Source: Monocercomonoides exilis
Lineage: Eukaryota; Preaxostyla; Oxymonadida; Polymastigidae
Direction: 5' to 3'
Length of the DNA: 64,000 bases
Assembly (NCBI GenBank): GCA_001643675.2
Contig: LSRY02000024.1
Location: 560,001-624,000 of the forward strand
In this document: positions 19,749 to 48,510 of the stretch, piece after piece
How the letters are laid out: every line of letters begins with the position of its first letter
Position numbering within the stretch: the first letter of the stretch is position 1
Position numbers and translations under genes: made by a program
The notes under the pieces: generated by a model
Databases searched by the model: none
The model's input: only the letters and a program-made list of their open reading frames with translations
What the model was told of the DNA's origin: nothing

Positions 19749-20969
19749 CTATTGAGATACATATAAGACACATAAACAATTGTTGAAGTTCAGATACTGA
19801 GTTTCAGATTCAAACAAGTGTACGGGGGAAATTTTGTGTGCTGTTGGGTGCGCAGAAAATGGGTTTTTCAATTTCATCGATGTGCAGATGGGCGACTGTG
19901 CAGGACACAAAAAGCTGCGACTGCCGCTGGGGCTGGGGATGCACAGGCAAAGCTTTGTGTGGAACTCGGGGGCTGCGGGAAGTGAAATGTTTGTGGAGTG
20001 CCTAAACATATGCCAGCAGGTGCGCAACTTGGAATTCACATTGACGAGCGAGCGGCTTGAAGAAGCGAGCGTGTGCGAGATAAGAGGGTGCGATGGTCTT
20101 GTAGGGTGCAGAGCGGGAGAGTAGGTGGATCTGTTTGAGGTAATCAGGTTCCAGTGGGAGAGGGAGTTGTTTGCATCTTCAATGGCGGAAGGCGGACATA
20201 GCAGCGGATGAGCTGGTCGCTGGAGGTAGAGGTGGAGCATCTGCGCAACGAGGCTGAGAAGACACTGCATGCTGTGACATATCTTCTGATATTTGTTGAA
20301 GAGAGTTTGATGCTGTGGACGCAGAGGAAGAGACTGCTTGTTGTTTAAAAGTGCGAGGTGAGTGGGATTGTTCAGAGCCAGAGCGAACTGGATGTGATCT
20401 GGAGCGGAGTGCATGAGTGGATAAAAAGAGTGTGGGTGTAGCCTGTGTATGCTTTCTACCATGCAGAGCTGTTTGATAGTCAGTGGGAGGCATATGCAAC
20501 TGAAGATTGGGGGGAGGGAGCTTGTGCAGAGTTTTTTCACTTCATAACACTTATTCGCGGGGCAGATAAGGAAGAGCGTGTGAGGACATACAAGTTTAAT
20601 AACACAGGAAAGATCACCTAGCTGTGGGGGAACAGGAGGATAGGCTGGAAGGTGATTGAGTAGAACTGGGCTGAAGAGGATACGCTGCACAGGCTGTGTA
20701 TTCGAGAGAGGAGCGGACTGCGGAGTTGCGGGCAGGTGGGGAAGGAGAATAGTGAAGTTCAGTAGAGGTGCAAGATAAAGGTGAGTTCGATGCAACAGGA
20801 ACGATTGTACTGAAGTGGAAAGGTGAAGTGGTACACTGGAGGCAGAGTCGGAGTTTGGAGAAGAGAAGGAAAAAGAAGAAGAAGAGGAGGAGGAAGGAGA
20901 GAAAGAAAAAGAAGAAAAAGAAAGAGAAGGAAGATAAAGATAAAGATAAAGAAAGATGAGGAAAATCAA
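19749..20969 (-). CDS. Doubtful ORF in a GC-richer island
   Basis: A 406-codon open frame runs on the minus strand, but its composition is Leu/Ser/Pro/His/Cys-rich with no recognisable domain. This is the usual look of an antisense shadow in GC-richer DNA. The plus strand of the same island also has coding-like pieces (19834-20124, with GFFNFIDVQMGDCAGHKKLR and SEMFVECLNICQQVRNLEFT; and near 20235 LRNEAEKTLHAVTYLL), which are interrupted by stops. Either strand could carry a decayed gene. The N-terminal part is a purine/pyrimidine microsatellite (20863-20955). It is listed so the island is not missed; I would not treat it as a confirmed gene. Confidence 0.25.
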   Translation of the reverse strand: MIFLIFLYLYLYLPSLSFSSFSFSPSSSSSSSFSFSSPNSDSASSVPLHLSTSVQSFLLHRTHLYLAPLLNFTILLPHLPATPQSAPLSNTQPVQRILFSPVLLNHLPAYPPVPPQLGDLSCVIKLVCPHTLFLICPANKCYEVKKLCTSSLPPIFSCICLPLTIKQLCMVESIHRLHPHSFYPLMHSAPDHIQFALALNNPTHLALLNNKQSLPLRPQHQTLFNKYQKICHSMQCLLSLVAQMLHLYLQRPAHPLLCPPSAIEDANNSLSHWNLITSNRSTYSPALHPTRPSHPLISHTLASSSRSLVNVNSKLRTCWHMFRHSTNISLPAAPEFHTKLCLCIPSPSGSRSFLCPAQSPICTSMKLKNPFSAHPTAHKISPVHLFESETQYLNFNNCLCVLYVSQ

Positions 20970-23900
20970 AAATGTTGAAAAGAATCAATTTGATGGGCAC
21001 AAACTCTTCGTTTTCACAAAGAAATAAGCTATCAGAAAGGAGAAGAGCAACATTCAAATGAAAAAACAAAGAAAAATTTACAAAGACTTAAATCAATATG
21101 AACAAAAATACAAATAGAATTTTTTTTTGCATTTTAATAATAAAGTGTTTTGATTTTTATTCAAGGATAATAATTATCTCATGTCAATTTTTTTAAAAGA
21201 CGATATGATAAATGATTTTTTTGTGAAAATAAACAATTGTTAAATTCAAAAGAATAAGTGATATTTTGTTTGTTTAAAAAAACATTATTGAAATCATGAA
21301 AGTTAAATCATTTTTAGAAAAAACGAATTGAACAAAAATAAACAATCAAGTTCTATTCTTTACGAAAATAAACAATAATGAATATATGATATTGAAAACA
21401 ATACTCCAAAAACATTATCAATCATATGGAAGGATACTATTGTTGCTTCACAGTGCATGTTGTGACTGCTCTCATCGCGGAAAATAGAAATGAAATAAAA
21501 TAAAATTTAATAAAGGTTCACTGGTTAAAAATTGACATCACTAATTTTTTAAGATATATTCTTAAACATTGAAAAGGATTTTATGATTGATAAATTATTA
21601 TTAAAAAAAACTTGTTACAAACAAAAAAAAATTTCAAAAAAAAATTTAAAAAAAAAATTTCAAAAAAAAAAAAAGTGCCGGGCACTGACTTACGCGAGCT
21701 CACCTTTTTCAAGGTGACGCAGATGTTTACGCAAAAAGTCAAATTTGAAATTTTTTTGGTCAATGGACCATCAGATAAATCAGTGATTGTCTATGGAGTC
21801 AGTGAAGTCGTGAACCAAATCCGGGAAAGGAACGAAACGCGGGAATGTCAAATCCATGGAGTAGTTGGGTGATTATTTTTGACATTATTTTATTTTTTTT
21901 CAAAAATTTCGGTTCGAAAATTTCCCATGAATGTCAATAAAAAAGCACTGAAAAATAAAGATGACAATGAGAAATGTTTTCATCTTTATTTGAGCTTACA
22001 CATATATTTTTAAAGCAGTTGCGAAATTTTTAACGTTTGATTAAAACATCTCTTTCCAGTGACAAAAAAACTTTTAAAAACCATCACCTTGAAAAAAATT
22101 ATGATTTCAAAAACAATAACTTTGTTTTTGAACAATTGATTCCACTTCAATGTTTCAAGAATATTGAACAAAAAATAAATAAATAAATAAGTGAGACAAA
22201 ATTTTTCTCTTCATGCATTTTCATAGAAAAATTATGCACTTTTCATTGACTTTTTTGTATCAAAAAACTCAATAAAAATAGATCCATTTTTTGACATTCT
22301 TGAAATGTTGGAAATTTTTTTGTTTTGATTTCAACAATTCCTTTTTACGGATATAAAAATCAAATATTTTTTTGAAATCTGTCTAAATTTTTTTGTTAAG
22401 TTCCTTTTGTTTAATTTTCAAATAAAATAAAAATTTCAAATTTCGATCAAATTTCTGTTCCCAATCACGAAAATTCACAAAAATAAAAATAATACCAATT
22501 TCAAGATTTTGTTTTCATAATAGCAAAATTTGGCGAGTGGGAACATACAACTGATCGAAATATGAAATTTTTATTTTATTTGAAAATTAAACAAAAGGAA
22601 CTTTTCAAAAAAATTTAGACATTTGATAAAGTTTAAAAATGTTATTAGAAAAACAGTTTTTTCATGCTTTGTGCATAAAAAGCTTGAAAGTCCGTATTTT
22701 CACCCAAATAAATATTTATTTATTTAAAAAAACGTTCATTCAATGTTTTTAAAAGTTTTTTTTTTTATTGTAGCATGAACCGAGCATCTGAAATCAGATG
22801 GAAAAAAAAATATTGACTGATATGAAACTTAACAAAAATAATCGGACAAAATGATAAAATTCAAACAATGAACTACAAAACAAAATAGTTCGAAAAGGAA
22901 AGTCGTTTTTCATTGATATCAAACTGGTTTTCACAATTTGTTTCAGAAACTTGTTTTCGTTGGTGAAAAGCAATCCATCTTTATTTCTTTGTTGAACTTT
23001 TTTAAAACACGCAGCTTCCATTGATAATAATTTTCAATATTTTGAAACTGAATAGAAATCTGATCTTTGAAGACAGTTTTTGAAGTCCGTTGCATCACTG
23101 GATAAATATATGATCCATCAGTGAACAACCCAAAAAAAAATTGCCTTGGGTTGGTGTTATTGCGAATAAAAAATTTGAATTCTTTTTTTTTTTTTTTTTT
23201 TTTTTTTAATATGATTGTGTTAAGACGTAATTATCATTGGATTTTCAAATACATATTTCAGTTTCGTCATATTTCAACATTTGATCTGAATCGATTTTTT
23301 TGGTTTTTATATTGACAAACGAAAATGAAAACCAGGACGCAATTTTTGTTGAGGATGCAAAGATCCTTTTCATATCAAATGATTTTGGTTTCACCATTTA
23401 TAAAGCATTTCCTCACATAATGAATTGTCTGGCTATTTTTTTCATTGATTTCCGTTTCTTCACTGTTATTACTTTCATTTCGGTTTTTTCGCTTCATTAC
23501 ATTTTCTTCCTAATTACACATAATGAAAAAAGATCAAAGATAATATTCGAATATAAGTCATTTTGTTTCAAAAATGCCTTTGATTACAATTTTTTTTGTT
23601 GAAAGCAATAGATTCGAAACAGTCTTGAATTTTTTCTTGTTCCTCGATATTAAATAAATTGAACCTTTCATTACGCTGTGGATCTTTTCAATTTTTCAAT
23701 TAAGAAATGTGTCGATATTGCGAAGAGGAAGAGACCTAAACGGAAAAAATAATTTTCTTGTTAAAGAAATCTTTTCAAGAAAGTGCAAAGTTAAAAATTT
23801 CAATTTTTGATTTAAATCAACGAAACTCTTCAGTTGCAAAATCTTTTGAAAGTTCCGATGAAGAATGAAAAGAAGTCATATTACAGAAAAAAGCAAACAT

Positions 23901-24388
23901 AACGGCTTTGTGATCATTTTATTTATTCGAATTTATTCTGATATTTCATATTTTTTAAAAAAAGATAGCATTGAATAATTGAAGAGGGACATGAAAGCGT
24001 ATGCTATTTTCAAAATCAAATTCATTTATTCACTTTTACTCTTTTTTAGTTTTTCGTAAAACATTCCTGGGTTTTGTCCACAACTTTATCTGGCAGATAA
24101 AAAAAAAAAAAAAATTACATTAATGAAACCAAGTGAAGTTTGAAGAATGAAATGAAATGAAAAAATTTATGAAAATCGATTAACACAACGAAATCCCTAA
24201 AAATTTAATAAAATAAATATTTTTCAAAAACCAATTCTGATAAGGATTAACTATAACTGATGGACGTAACAAAAATTTTTTATCTGTAACACATGCTAAT
24301 ATATTAATATTGATATACACATATATTTCTCGAAAAATAACTTTTAATTCGATCTGGACCCTTACTGATATGGTATTTGATATATCCA
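20970..24388. other. Long AT-rich intergenic region with repeats
   Basis: No convincing gene lies in about 3.4 kb. It contains a less AT-rich block at about 21676-21860, which can be read on plus as VTQMFTQKVKFEIFLVNGPS then VIVYGVSEVVNQIRERNETR, with a short inverted repeat CTCACC-TTTTTCAA-GGTGAC. The long inverted repeat at 22381-22620 also lies here, as do a T24 tract at 23185-23208 and many poly-A/T runs. The 21.7-kb block may be a remnant exon or element fragment. Confidence 0.5.
22381..22620. repeat. Long inverted repeat (foldback element or hairpin)
   Basis: Arms at 22381-22466 and 22535-22620 are reverse complements with only a few mismatches and small gaps. For example, GTTCCTTTTGTTTAATTTTC on the left matches GAAAATTAAACAAAAGGAAC on the right. 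A 68-base loop separates them. Weaker colinear matches continue outward on both sides, to about 22060 and 22760, as expected for a degenerate foldback or MITE-like element. No transposase frame is nearby. Confidence 0.85.
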
Positions 24389-41955
<17,567 letters not shown>

Positions 41956-42687
41956 ACAGTGCACGTACGTTTTGCTGTAAATGGTTTTTTTGAAATTGTT
42001 TGGAGGAATCCCAAAAAGCATAAGGTGTTTGGAAATCAGATAAATGATGTATTTATGTTTATTTATTGTTTAATTGAGATGTGATTTTTTTTTCCCCCTT
42101 TTGTTGAGTGGAATCTGTCTGTAGTGTTGATTTCTTGTTTTCTTTTTTCCGCAAAATGAAAATTTACAAAAGTGAAAACTTTAATGTGATACACTGAATG
42201 AAATGTAAAGTTATTATTTATTGTTTTATCTCACCAACTGTTTAGCCTTTTTTATTTTTGTGTGATTATTTATTGAAAAGAGTACCAGATTATCTTTTTT
42301 TATTTTAAAATATTGATTGGACTTTTTACTTTTTCTTTTAATTTGGAAACGAGTTTCTGTAAATGAGAATTTTTTGAAGATTTTTGATTTTTGATTTTTT
42401 TTTTATGGAAAAGCGAAATTCACTTGAATAGTCAAATTAACGAGGTATTTTCAGAATTTTTCTTCGAAAAGTTGATTGATGAATATTTCAAACAAAATAC
42501 TTAACTTTTAAAAATGAATGGAAACTCAGTGAATCATCCAGAAACCGATCTTTTCTTCTTCTTTTCTTTTTTGAAACAGGAAAAAAAATTCTTTAAATAA
42601 CAATTCTCTCTCTTTTGTGAAATGAATCAAAAAATAATAATAATAAAAACAATTTTTGAGTTACAAATTCAAATGAAAAGAAATTCC
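41956..42687. other. Convergent AT-rich intergenic region
   Basis: This separates the giant gene's TAA from the 3' end of the broken family copy on the minus strand. It is T-rich with AATAAA-like words and no reading frame of interest. Confidence 0.5.
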
Positions 42688-44181
42688 TCAAACATTCACA
42701 AAATAATCTGCCAAATCTTTTGTCAATTCATTGTATCTTTTGTTAAAAAATGGAATCACTCCATGAAAGCTTGCAACAATATCTTCGTATCCCTCTTCTT
42801 CCATCTGATCAAACATTTTCCTTTTTGCTGCCTTTCTTTTCACTTCTCCAGCTTCTCCAGCTTCTCCATCTTCATTATCAGTCTTTTCTTTCAGTCTTCC
42901 TGAAATATCCAAAAAGAAATACAAGCAATCCCACAAAACTTCATCCAGCAAAGTTGATTGCTTCATTTCCTCTGAATACAGATCGATCGCACCTCCCTTC
43001 TGCAAGTCCTCAATCTCCATCTCTTTCTTTTCCGCTGCTTCTCTGATTGAATTCGAGCATTGATAGCTGATTTCTTTGCAATTACCCCTTGCTGCTCGAA
43101 ACAGCCCCGCAAGGCTGCCGACAAGCCCAACAAATTCTTTATTCCACAACTTCCTCAGCGACAAGTCATTTTCAATAACGTAGAACCACCTCTTGAGCAC
43201 AAGCACTTCTTTCGCTTCTTTCCTTCTTCTTCCCTCTTTTTTCCTCTTCCAGTCAATGCATTCTGTCAGCTCTTCCAATTCCATTGCTGCCTCTTTCGCA
43301 AAATGCAGCTCATTCATAATCACTTCTTCCAAACTTTTCTCACCCAGCAATCGATTTTTCAAAAACTCCCAAGCAGATTGATACGCAAGCCGCGTCAGGT
43401 TGCGATGCTCCTGATGGTACAGGATGATCTCTTTGATTTCATTCAATTACAGCTCTTTGGAGACAAACTTTTCAAAAAATAAAAAATAAAAATGTGAAAA
43501 ATAAAATAAAAACATGAAAAAGGAAAATGAAATTCTCATACGGAAAGTTCAATGTTGCACAATGACAGCAAAGCCATTTCCACTTCCTTTTTAATCTCCT
43601 CGCTTTCGTCCTTGTTCAGTGCAGCTTTCAGAATGCAAGGCACGCCAATTGAAATCATTTTAAACGTGAAGTCATCTCTCAAATAAAAACTGCATTCACA
43701 AAGATCAGCCAAAAGCTTTTCGTCCTTTTCTTTTTTCTTCCCATTTTCTTCAATTATCATCTGTTCGAAACTTTGATTCAGCGAAGATGTTTTTAAACCA
43801 ATGATCCAAATTTTTCTCAGCACATTGCAGAATCCAATGCGTTTCAGCAGCAAAAGGGCATTCCCCATCGATAAATTCTTCATGCAAATCATACAAAGCA
43901 GTCTATAGAATAGATTCCCGTGAAAACGTATTGAAATTCAACTTCGCCCATTTCATCAATTATTTTATTCATTTCTTCGATTTTCCGCTTCTGCTTCATT
44001 TCTGGGCAATCTTCCAGTTCATTGAATAACACTTCAAAAATCAAAAAGGAAATGCGAAACAACATCAGTTTCCATCAATCAAATCAAGCAAATCGAGCAA
44101 ATTGAGCAAACTTGAAAACTCTGTTCTTCGGCACATCTCCTGATACACACGAAATCGTATATCATCATCACATGAGCTCAT
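42688..44181 (-). pseudogene. Broken copy of the lineage-specific two-copy family
   Basis: Exon-like blocks on the minus strand are 44181-44112, 44031-43542 and 43467-42688. Their boundaries match those of the intact copy at 46422-47846. Shared segments include IEEMN, LLLLKRIG, ERLLADLCEC/EKLLADLCEC, YHQEH/YHQKH, NLTRLAYQSAW, NELHF, EEGYED and a YFVNV/YLVDA C-terminus. Two lesions are visible. Block 2 carries a net one-base loss near 43880-43920, after VEFQYVFT, which throws the frame into TGA codons. An in-frame TAA at 43449-43447 sits just before LNEIKEI, where relatives I recall have a tyrosine. Both would truncate the protein before its conserved C-terminal half. Assembly error could explain one lesion but hardly both. 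Function of the family is unknown. Confidence 0.75.
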
Positions 44182-46421
44182 TCTGCTTGTAGTTTGTATT
44201 TTTTCTATTTGTTCAAAATTGTTCTTCACCCGATGAAACAAAAGATAAATACAAACAAAAGCGATTGCAAAGCAAAATAAAAAAGACTGCAATATGTGCT
44301 GCTTTGTTTTTGCTTAATAAAAAGAAATGCAAAAGCAAGTGGGATGAAACCACCAGGCGAAGCAGCAAAAGAACGGAAACAGAAATCTTTTGTTTCGATT
44401 TGATCGAACCAATTATTAATTAGAAAATGAAAGATTATCGATTTGAGAGTTTGTTCATTTGCAAATCCAATAATTGAGTTTGAATGAAAAGAAAAAGGAA
44501 GCAAACAAGCTTGAAAATATAAAGAAAGTTCATTCTTGCAATTTATTATTTGTGAAAGAAGAATGAAACTGAAAACATGAACATGTGATTGTTGAAGGAT
44601 TGGCATATTTTGAAGCTGTTGCGTTTTAAGCTCATTTGCAAAGGCTCACTGGATTGCGGATGATGAAAAGAAATGAATATCTGAAAATATGCACAAAATG
44701 ACGGTTAAAAAGTCTTGAGCATGGAGAACATGGCTGACGAGTGGTTGAAGGAAAAGGCCCAACCCTTCAGTTGTCACATAATCACGTGCCATGAAGAAAA
44801 ACAATAAAGGCCAGCACCGTCAGAAAAGAAACACACCACAGAGTCAGATGAGACAGAAACATCAAAAGAAATGAGGTGATTAATTGTTGTGAGGCAAAAG
44901 CAAGAACAAAAAAATAATTTATTTGATTTTGCAAAATGCATATTGATTCATTTTTATTTTTATTTTTTTTGAAAAATATTTTACAAAGTAATATTACCAA
45001 GCGTTGTTTGTATTCATTCTATGCAATCTGTTCCTGCCCTTACGCATCATTCGATAACCGATCTGAAGCACAACCAATTGAAGGAATCCAGCTGCTGATA
45101 ATGCAACTGGATGAGTGCACGGCCAAGGAACTTGGGAGTCCGCCTCCTGAGGCTGGATGGATGATAAAAGAGTCGCATTCAAAATGAAGAAGAAGCAGAA
45201 GAAGCAGAAGCAGAAGAAGAAGAAAATGAAAAAGAAGAACGCGATAACAAAGCATTCTGGAAATCCTGATGAAATCAAAGCAGATCTTAACAGAACAGTG
45301 ATGTTGCTGCTCCTTCCTGTTCAATATGCCCCAAATGAAGAAAAATGACAAAATAGCATAACTTGTCGTTCCTCCACACAATGTTTTTTTTCGATAATCA
45401 GTAAGATGAATGATTGAGCCAGAACCCAAATATATCTTTCATGTCTGTGTTGTTATGATATGAGTTGCCGTCTTCAATGGTAAATAAAAATTCCACAAAA
45501 CATAGATCTTTTCTTCTAATCGCAGAAAGAAGAAGGCAGTTCAACACAAAATTCCACCAAGCTCCAATCGCATTGTTTTCATTCTTTTCATTCTTTTCTT
45601 TTCTTCTTTCTTTTTGTAATAAATATTCTTCCCTTGGTTGGCAAACCACTTTTTTTGCTAAAAAACCGTTCAACTTCCTGATGCTCCAAAATCATATTTA
45701 ATTTTGATTCATCCCGATTTTTTCATTGAAATCCTTCCTTTTTTGTCTTCGTTCAACTTAATTTCATCTGAATTTGTTTTCATTTCTCGTTCCAATCATG
45801 AATTTATGAAAATCATGTATCTTGAGTAATTTCATTTATTTTCCAATGGCCTTATTATAATCAGCTCGATCCTCATCGTATTGCTCTCCAAAGCGGAGAT
45901 TGGCCATTTCAACAATAAGTTGGATTCTCGGGCTTTGGAAAGGATACAGATGGAAATGTCTTCATAATAAATAAAAACCATATAATATGCGCACGTAAAC
46001 ATGTTTTCATTTCATTATTAAAATGTTGTTTTTCGTCTGTCTTCCAATTATCAAAAATCATCAGTCAGAATTCCAAAATCGAGCCATCTCCATCATTGCC
46101 TTCTGAAATCAAAGGAAATAATATTTCTTTTTTCATAGGTGATGTTCACATGCTGTTCTGTCATTTTGCAAATTGATATTCCAGAACAAATAATTCGCAT
46201 TGATCATCGAATCCATAACAACAATCTTTGAAATATTAATCGTTGTTTATCTTCATAATTCTTTGCCAGAATGTCAACAATAGAAAAATCAGTATGAATG
46301 CACATATTTACATAACAATTTTGAGGTTTAATTTTTCGTCTGCTTCTTCTGTCCAAACAAATGCTTATTCAATGCGATAATCAAAATGGTATTGTTTTCT
46401 GAATGCAATCTGTTTTCAAAA
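44182..46421. other. Spacer between divergent paralogues with unassigned minus-strand coding-like pieces
   Basis: No complete gene could be built. Coding-like stretches on the minus strand are: 45673-45398, with NNAIGAWWNFVLNCLLLSAI and DGNSYHNNTDMKDIFGFWLN but no ATG; about 46355-46260, with DFSIVDILAKNYEDKQRLIF; about 46110-46070, with KAMMEMARFWNSD after a good CTTTGATTTCAG acceptor; and about 45960-45836, with QLIVEMANLRFGEQYDEDR, ending DYNKAIGK and TAA. A short plus-strand piece reads MENMADEWLKEKAQPF near 44720. These could be exons of one or two small multi-intron genes, or a decayed gene. Confidence 0.4.
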
Positions 46422-47846
46422 ATGAAGGAGACTGACAACACAAAACATTTCACAGGTTTGAATTCGTTGTTGCATTTGAATTCTCATTTGTTTCAATTAT
46501 TTCAATTTTTTTTATTGAAGAATTGTTTGATGAACTTGAAGAATGTGATGTGGGGGAACAGAAGCAGAAAATCGAAGAAATGAATGAAACGATTTATGAA
46601 ATGGATAGAGAAGAATTTAATGTCGTTTTCACAAAAGAACTGTACAATAAAATTCACCAAATGATTGAAGAAAAGAAAATAACAATGAAAAACACTTTGT
46701 TGCTGTTGAAGCGCATTGGATATTGCACAGTTTTGAAAAATATGATTAATAGGCGCATTGAATTTTCTTTGCTGAAATCAAGATTAAATGAAATGATCAT
46801 TGAAGAAGAAGAGAAAAAAGAAGAAAAGGACGAAAGGCTTTTGGCAGATCTTTGCGAATGCTATCTTTTGCTAAGCAGCATGTTTTCAAATAAATTACGT
46901 TCTATTTGTGTATCATGCCTTTTGAAAGTTGCGTTGAACAAAGAGGAAAATGAAGAAACTCAAAAAGAAGTTGAAATAGCTTTCATGGCTTTGAGTTACA
47001 TCAGCCAATATGTTGTATGAACATTTCAATTTCGTTTTTGACTTTATTTATTTTTCTTCGTTTATTGTCGAACAGGAAATCAAAAAAGATTTGTTTTTGA
47101 ATGATATGAAAGAAATCATCCAATATCATCAGAAACATCACAACCTCACTCGACTTGCTTATCAATCAGCTTGGGGATTTTTAATGAACCGATTTTACTA
47201 TAACAAAAGTTTGGAAGATTATATTGCGAATGAGCTGCATTTTGGAAGAGAGGCAGCAACAGAATTGGAAGAGCTGACAAGAAGTGTGGATTGGGAGAGA
47301 AAAGAAGAAGAAAGAGGAAAAGGAAGAGAAGAGGAAGACTTTATTATGAGATGGATCGAAACGTTAAACAATTTTTTTAGGAATTGCCGATTGTGGAATG
47401 AAGACTTTGTTAAGATTTTAAGCAGCATTTCATGCATATTTCGAGCAGCGAAGGATAATCACAAAGAAATCAGAGAAAGATGCATTAATTTTCTTCAAAT
47501 TGCTACAAAAATTGGAGCAGTGAAGATTGATGATTTGTTGAAAGGAAAGGCAACTGATGCTGTTTTGGAGAAAATTCAGCAGCCAACGTTGGACGAAAGA
47601 GTTATATTTGAATGCTTTAAATTCTTCATCTATATTTCAAGAAGATTAAAATTAAAGAAGAAAGATGAAAAGGAAGAAATGAAAAGAAAAGAGATGGTGA
47701 AAAAGACATTTGAAAAGTTGGAAGAAGAAGGATATGAAGATGTCATCATTGGCTTTCAAGAAACATTTGCTTTTCTCAACGGAATATATTTTAATTCTGG
47801 AAAATTATCTTTAAATATATCTGATTATCTTGTAGATGCTTGTTGA
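46422..47846 (+). CDS. Intact member of a lineage-specific helical protein family (three exons)
   Basis: Exons are 46422-46455, 46521-47014 and 47076-47846, phase-consistent, giving 432 residues. An in-frame upstream ATG at 46386 is possible but would lengthen the short first exon. The protein is all-helical and charged (KIEEMNETIYEMDREEFNVV, EERLLADLCECYLLL-type blocks, NLTRLAYQSAWGFLMN, NELHFGREAATELEELTRSV, KLEEEGYEDVIIGFQETFAF). There is no signal peptide, membrane span or catalytic motif. The pattern resembles a hypothetical-protein family that I recall as highly multicopy in Monocercomonoides; that is memory, not a search. The helical repeats might form an ARM/HEAT-like solenoid. Its divergent partner at 42688-44181 shares both intron positions but is broken. 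A 32-base A tract begins five bases past the stop. Confidence 0.85.
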
Positions 47847-47850
47847 TATG

Positions 47851-47884
<34 letters not shown>

Positions 47885-48510
47885 AGAATAATGTGACTCA
47901 AGTATTTTCTTTAATTTTTTTTATCATTTCAAAGAATAAAAAACAAACTTGAAGATTTATTTTGAAAGCATTAATTCTTCTTTTTATTAAGCAAAACATA
48001 AAAATGAAAGAAAGAAAATATTCATAAATGGTTTCTCTTCCATTTTTCGATAGAAAAATAAATCTGTGTTATCATATACGACTTTTGGTACTGTCTCATT
48101 GTCTTAGCTCGTAGCTCTTCCTTCCTTCCCAGAGTTTCTTTTTCTTTCATGAAAATTTTGATCTCTTCAATGGTTTCTGTCACAGCATTAAACAGTGAAA
48201 TCTTGCATCACAAATTCTGAATAATTTGCATCATATATATCTGAACGTGTTTTTTATTCTGTTAGAAAATTATTTGAATGCACTGAAATTTTTATAAGAA
48301 AAAATATATCTTTTTTTAACGAGATGAAAATTCTGAAATTTATTATGGTTGTGACATTGGAAAGAAAGAATATAAATATTTGATTTTGAAAGAGATTGTC
48401 AAAACTTTAATAGTGTATCGAATACGTGTTATAGATACTTTAATATTGAATTAAATTAAAACCAATCATATTGCTCTTTACTCGGAATCGACTTTTTTTA
48501 ATCATTTATA
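47847..48510. other. Intergenic region with a minus-strand exon-like fragment
   Basis: On the minus strand, 48201-48022 reads ISLFNAVTETIEEIKIFMKE, then KETLGRKEELRAKTMRQYQK, and ends EKWKRNHL and TGA. This is a charged, coiled-coil-like 59-codon stretch starting right after an AG. Upstream, the frame DIYDANYSEFVMQDFT runs into the same segment one base out of register. No ATG-bearing first exon was found. It is probably the last exon of an unlisted gene or a frameshifted remnant. The rest is AT-rich. Confidence 0.4.
47851..47882. repeat. A32 homopolymer immediately after a stop codon
   Basis: Thirty-two uninterrupted A residues start five bases after the TGA of the intact family copy. Confidence 0.95.

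Noticed and set aside
22381-22620. Autonomous DNA transposon
   Set aside because: There is no transposase-like frame within or near the inverted repeat; at most it is a non-autonomous foldback.
21000-24388. tRNA genes in the long intergenic region
   Set aside because: I looked for T-loop GGTTCGANNCC-like words with a matching acceptor stem and found only chance TTCGAAA words in AT-rich context.
42688-44181. Rescue of the minus-strand family copy by an extra tiny intron at the frameshift
   Set aside because: The only GT-AG pair there would be 17 bases, shorter than any intron in the window, and the TAA further on would remain.
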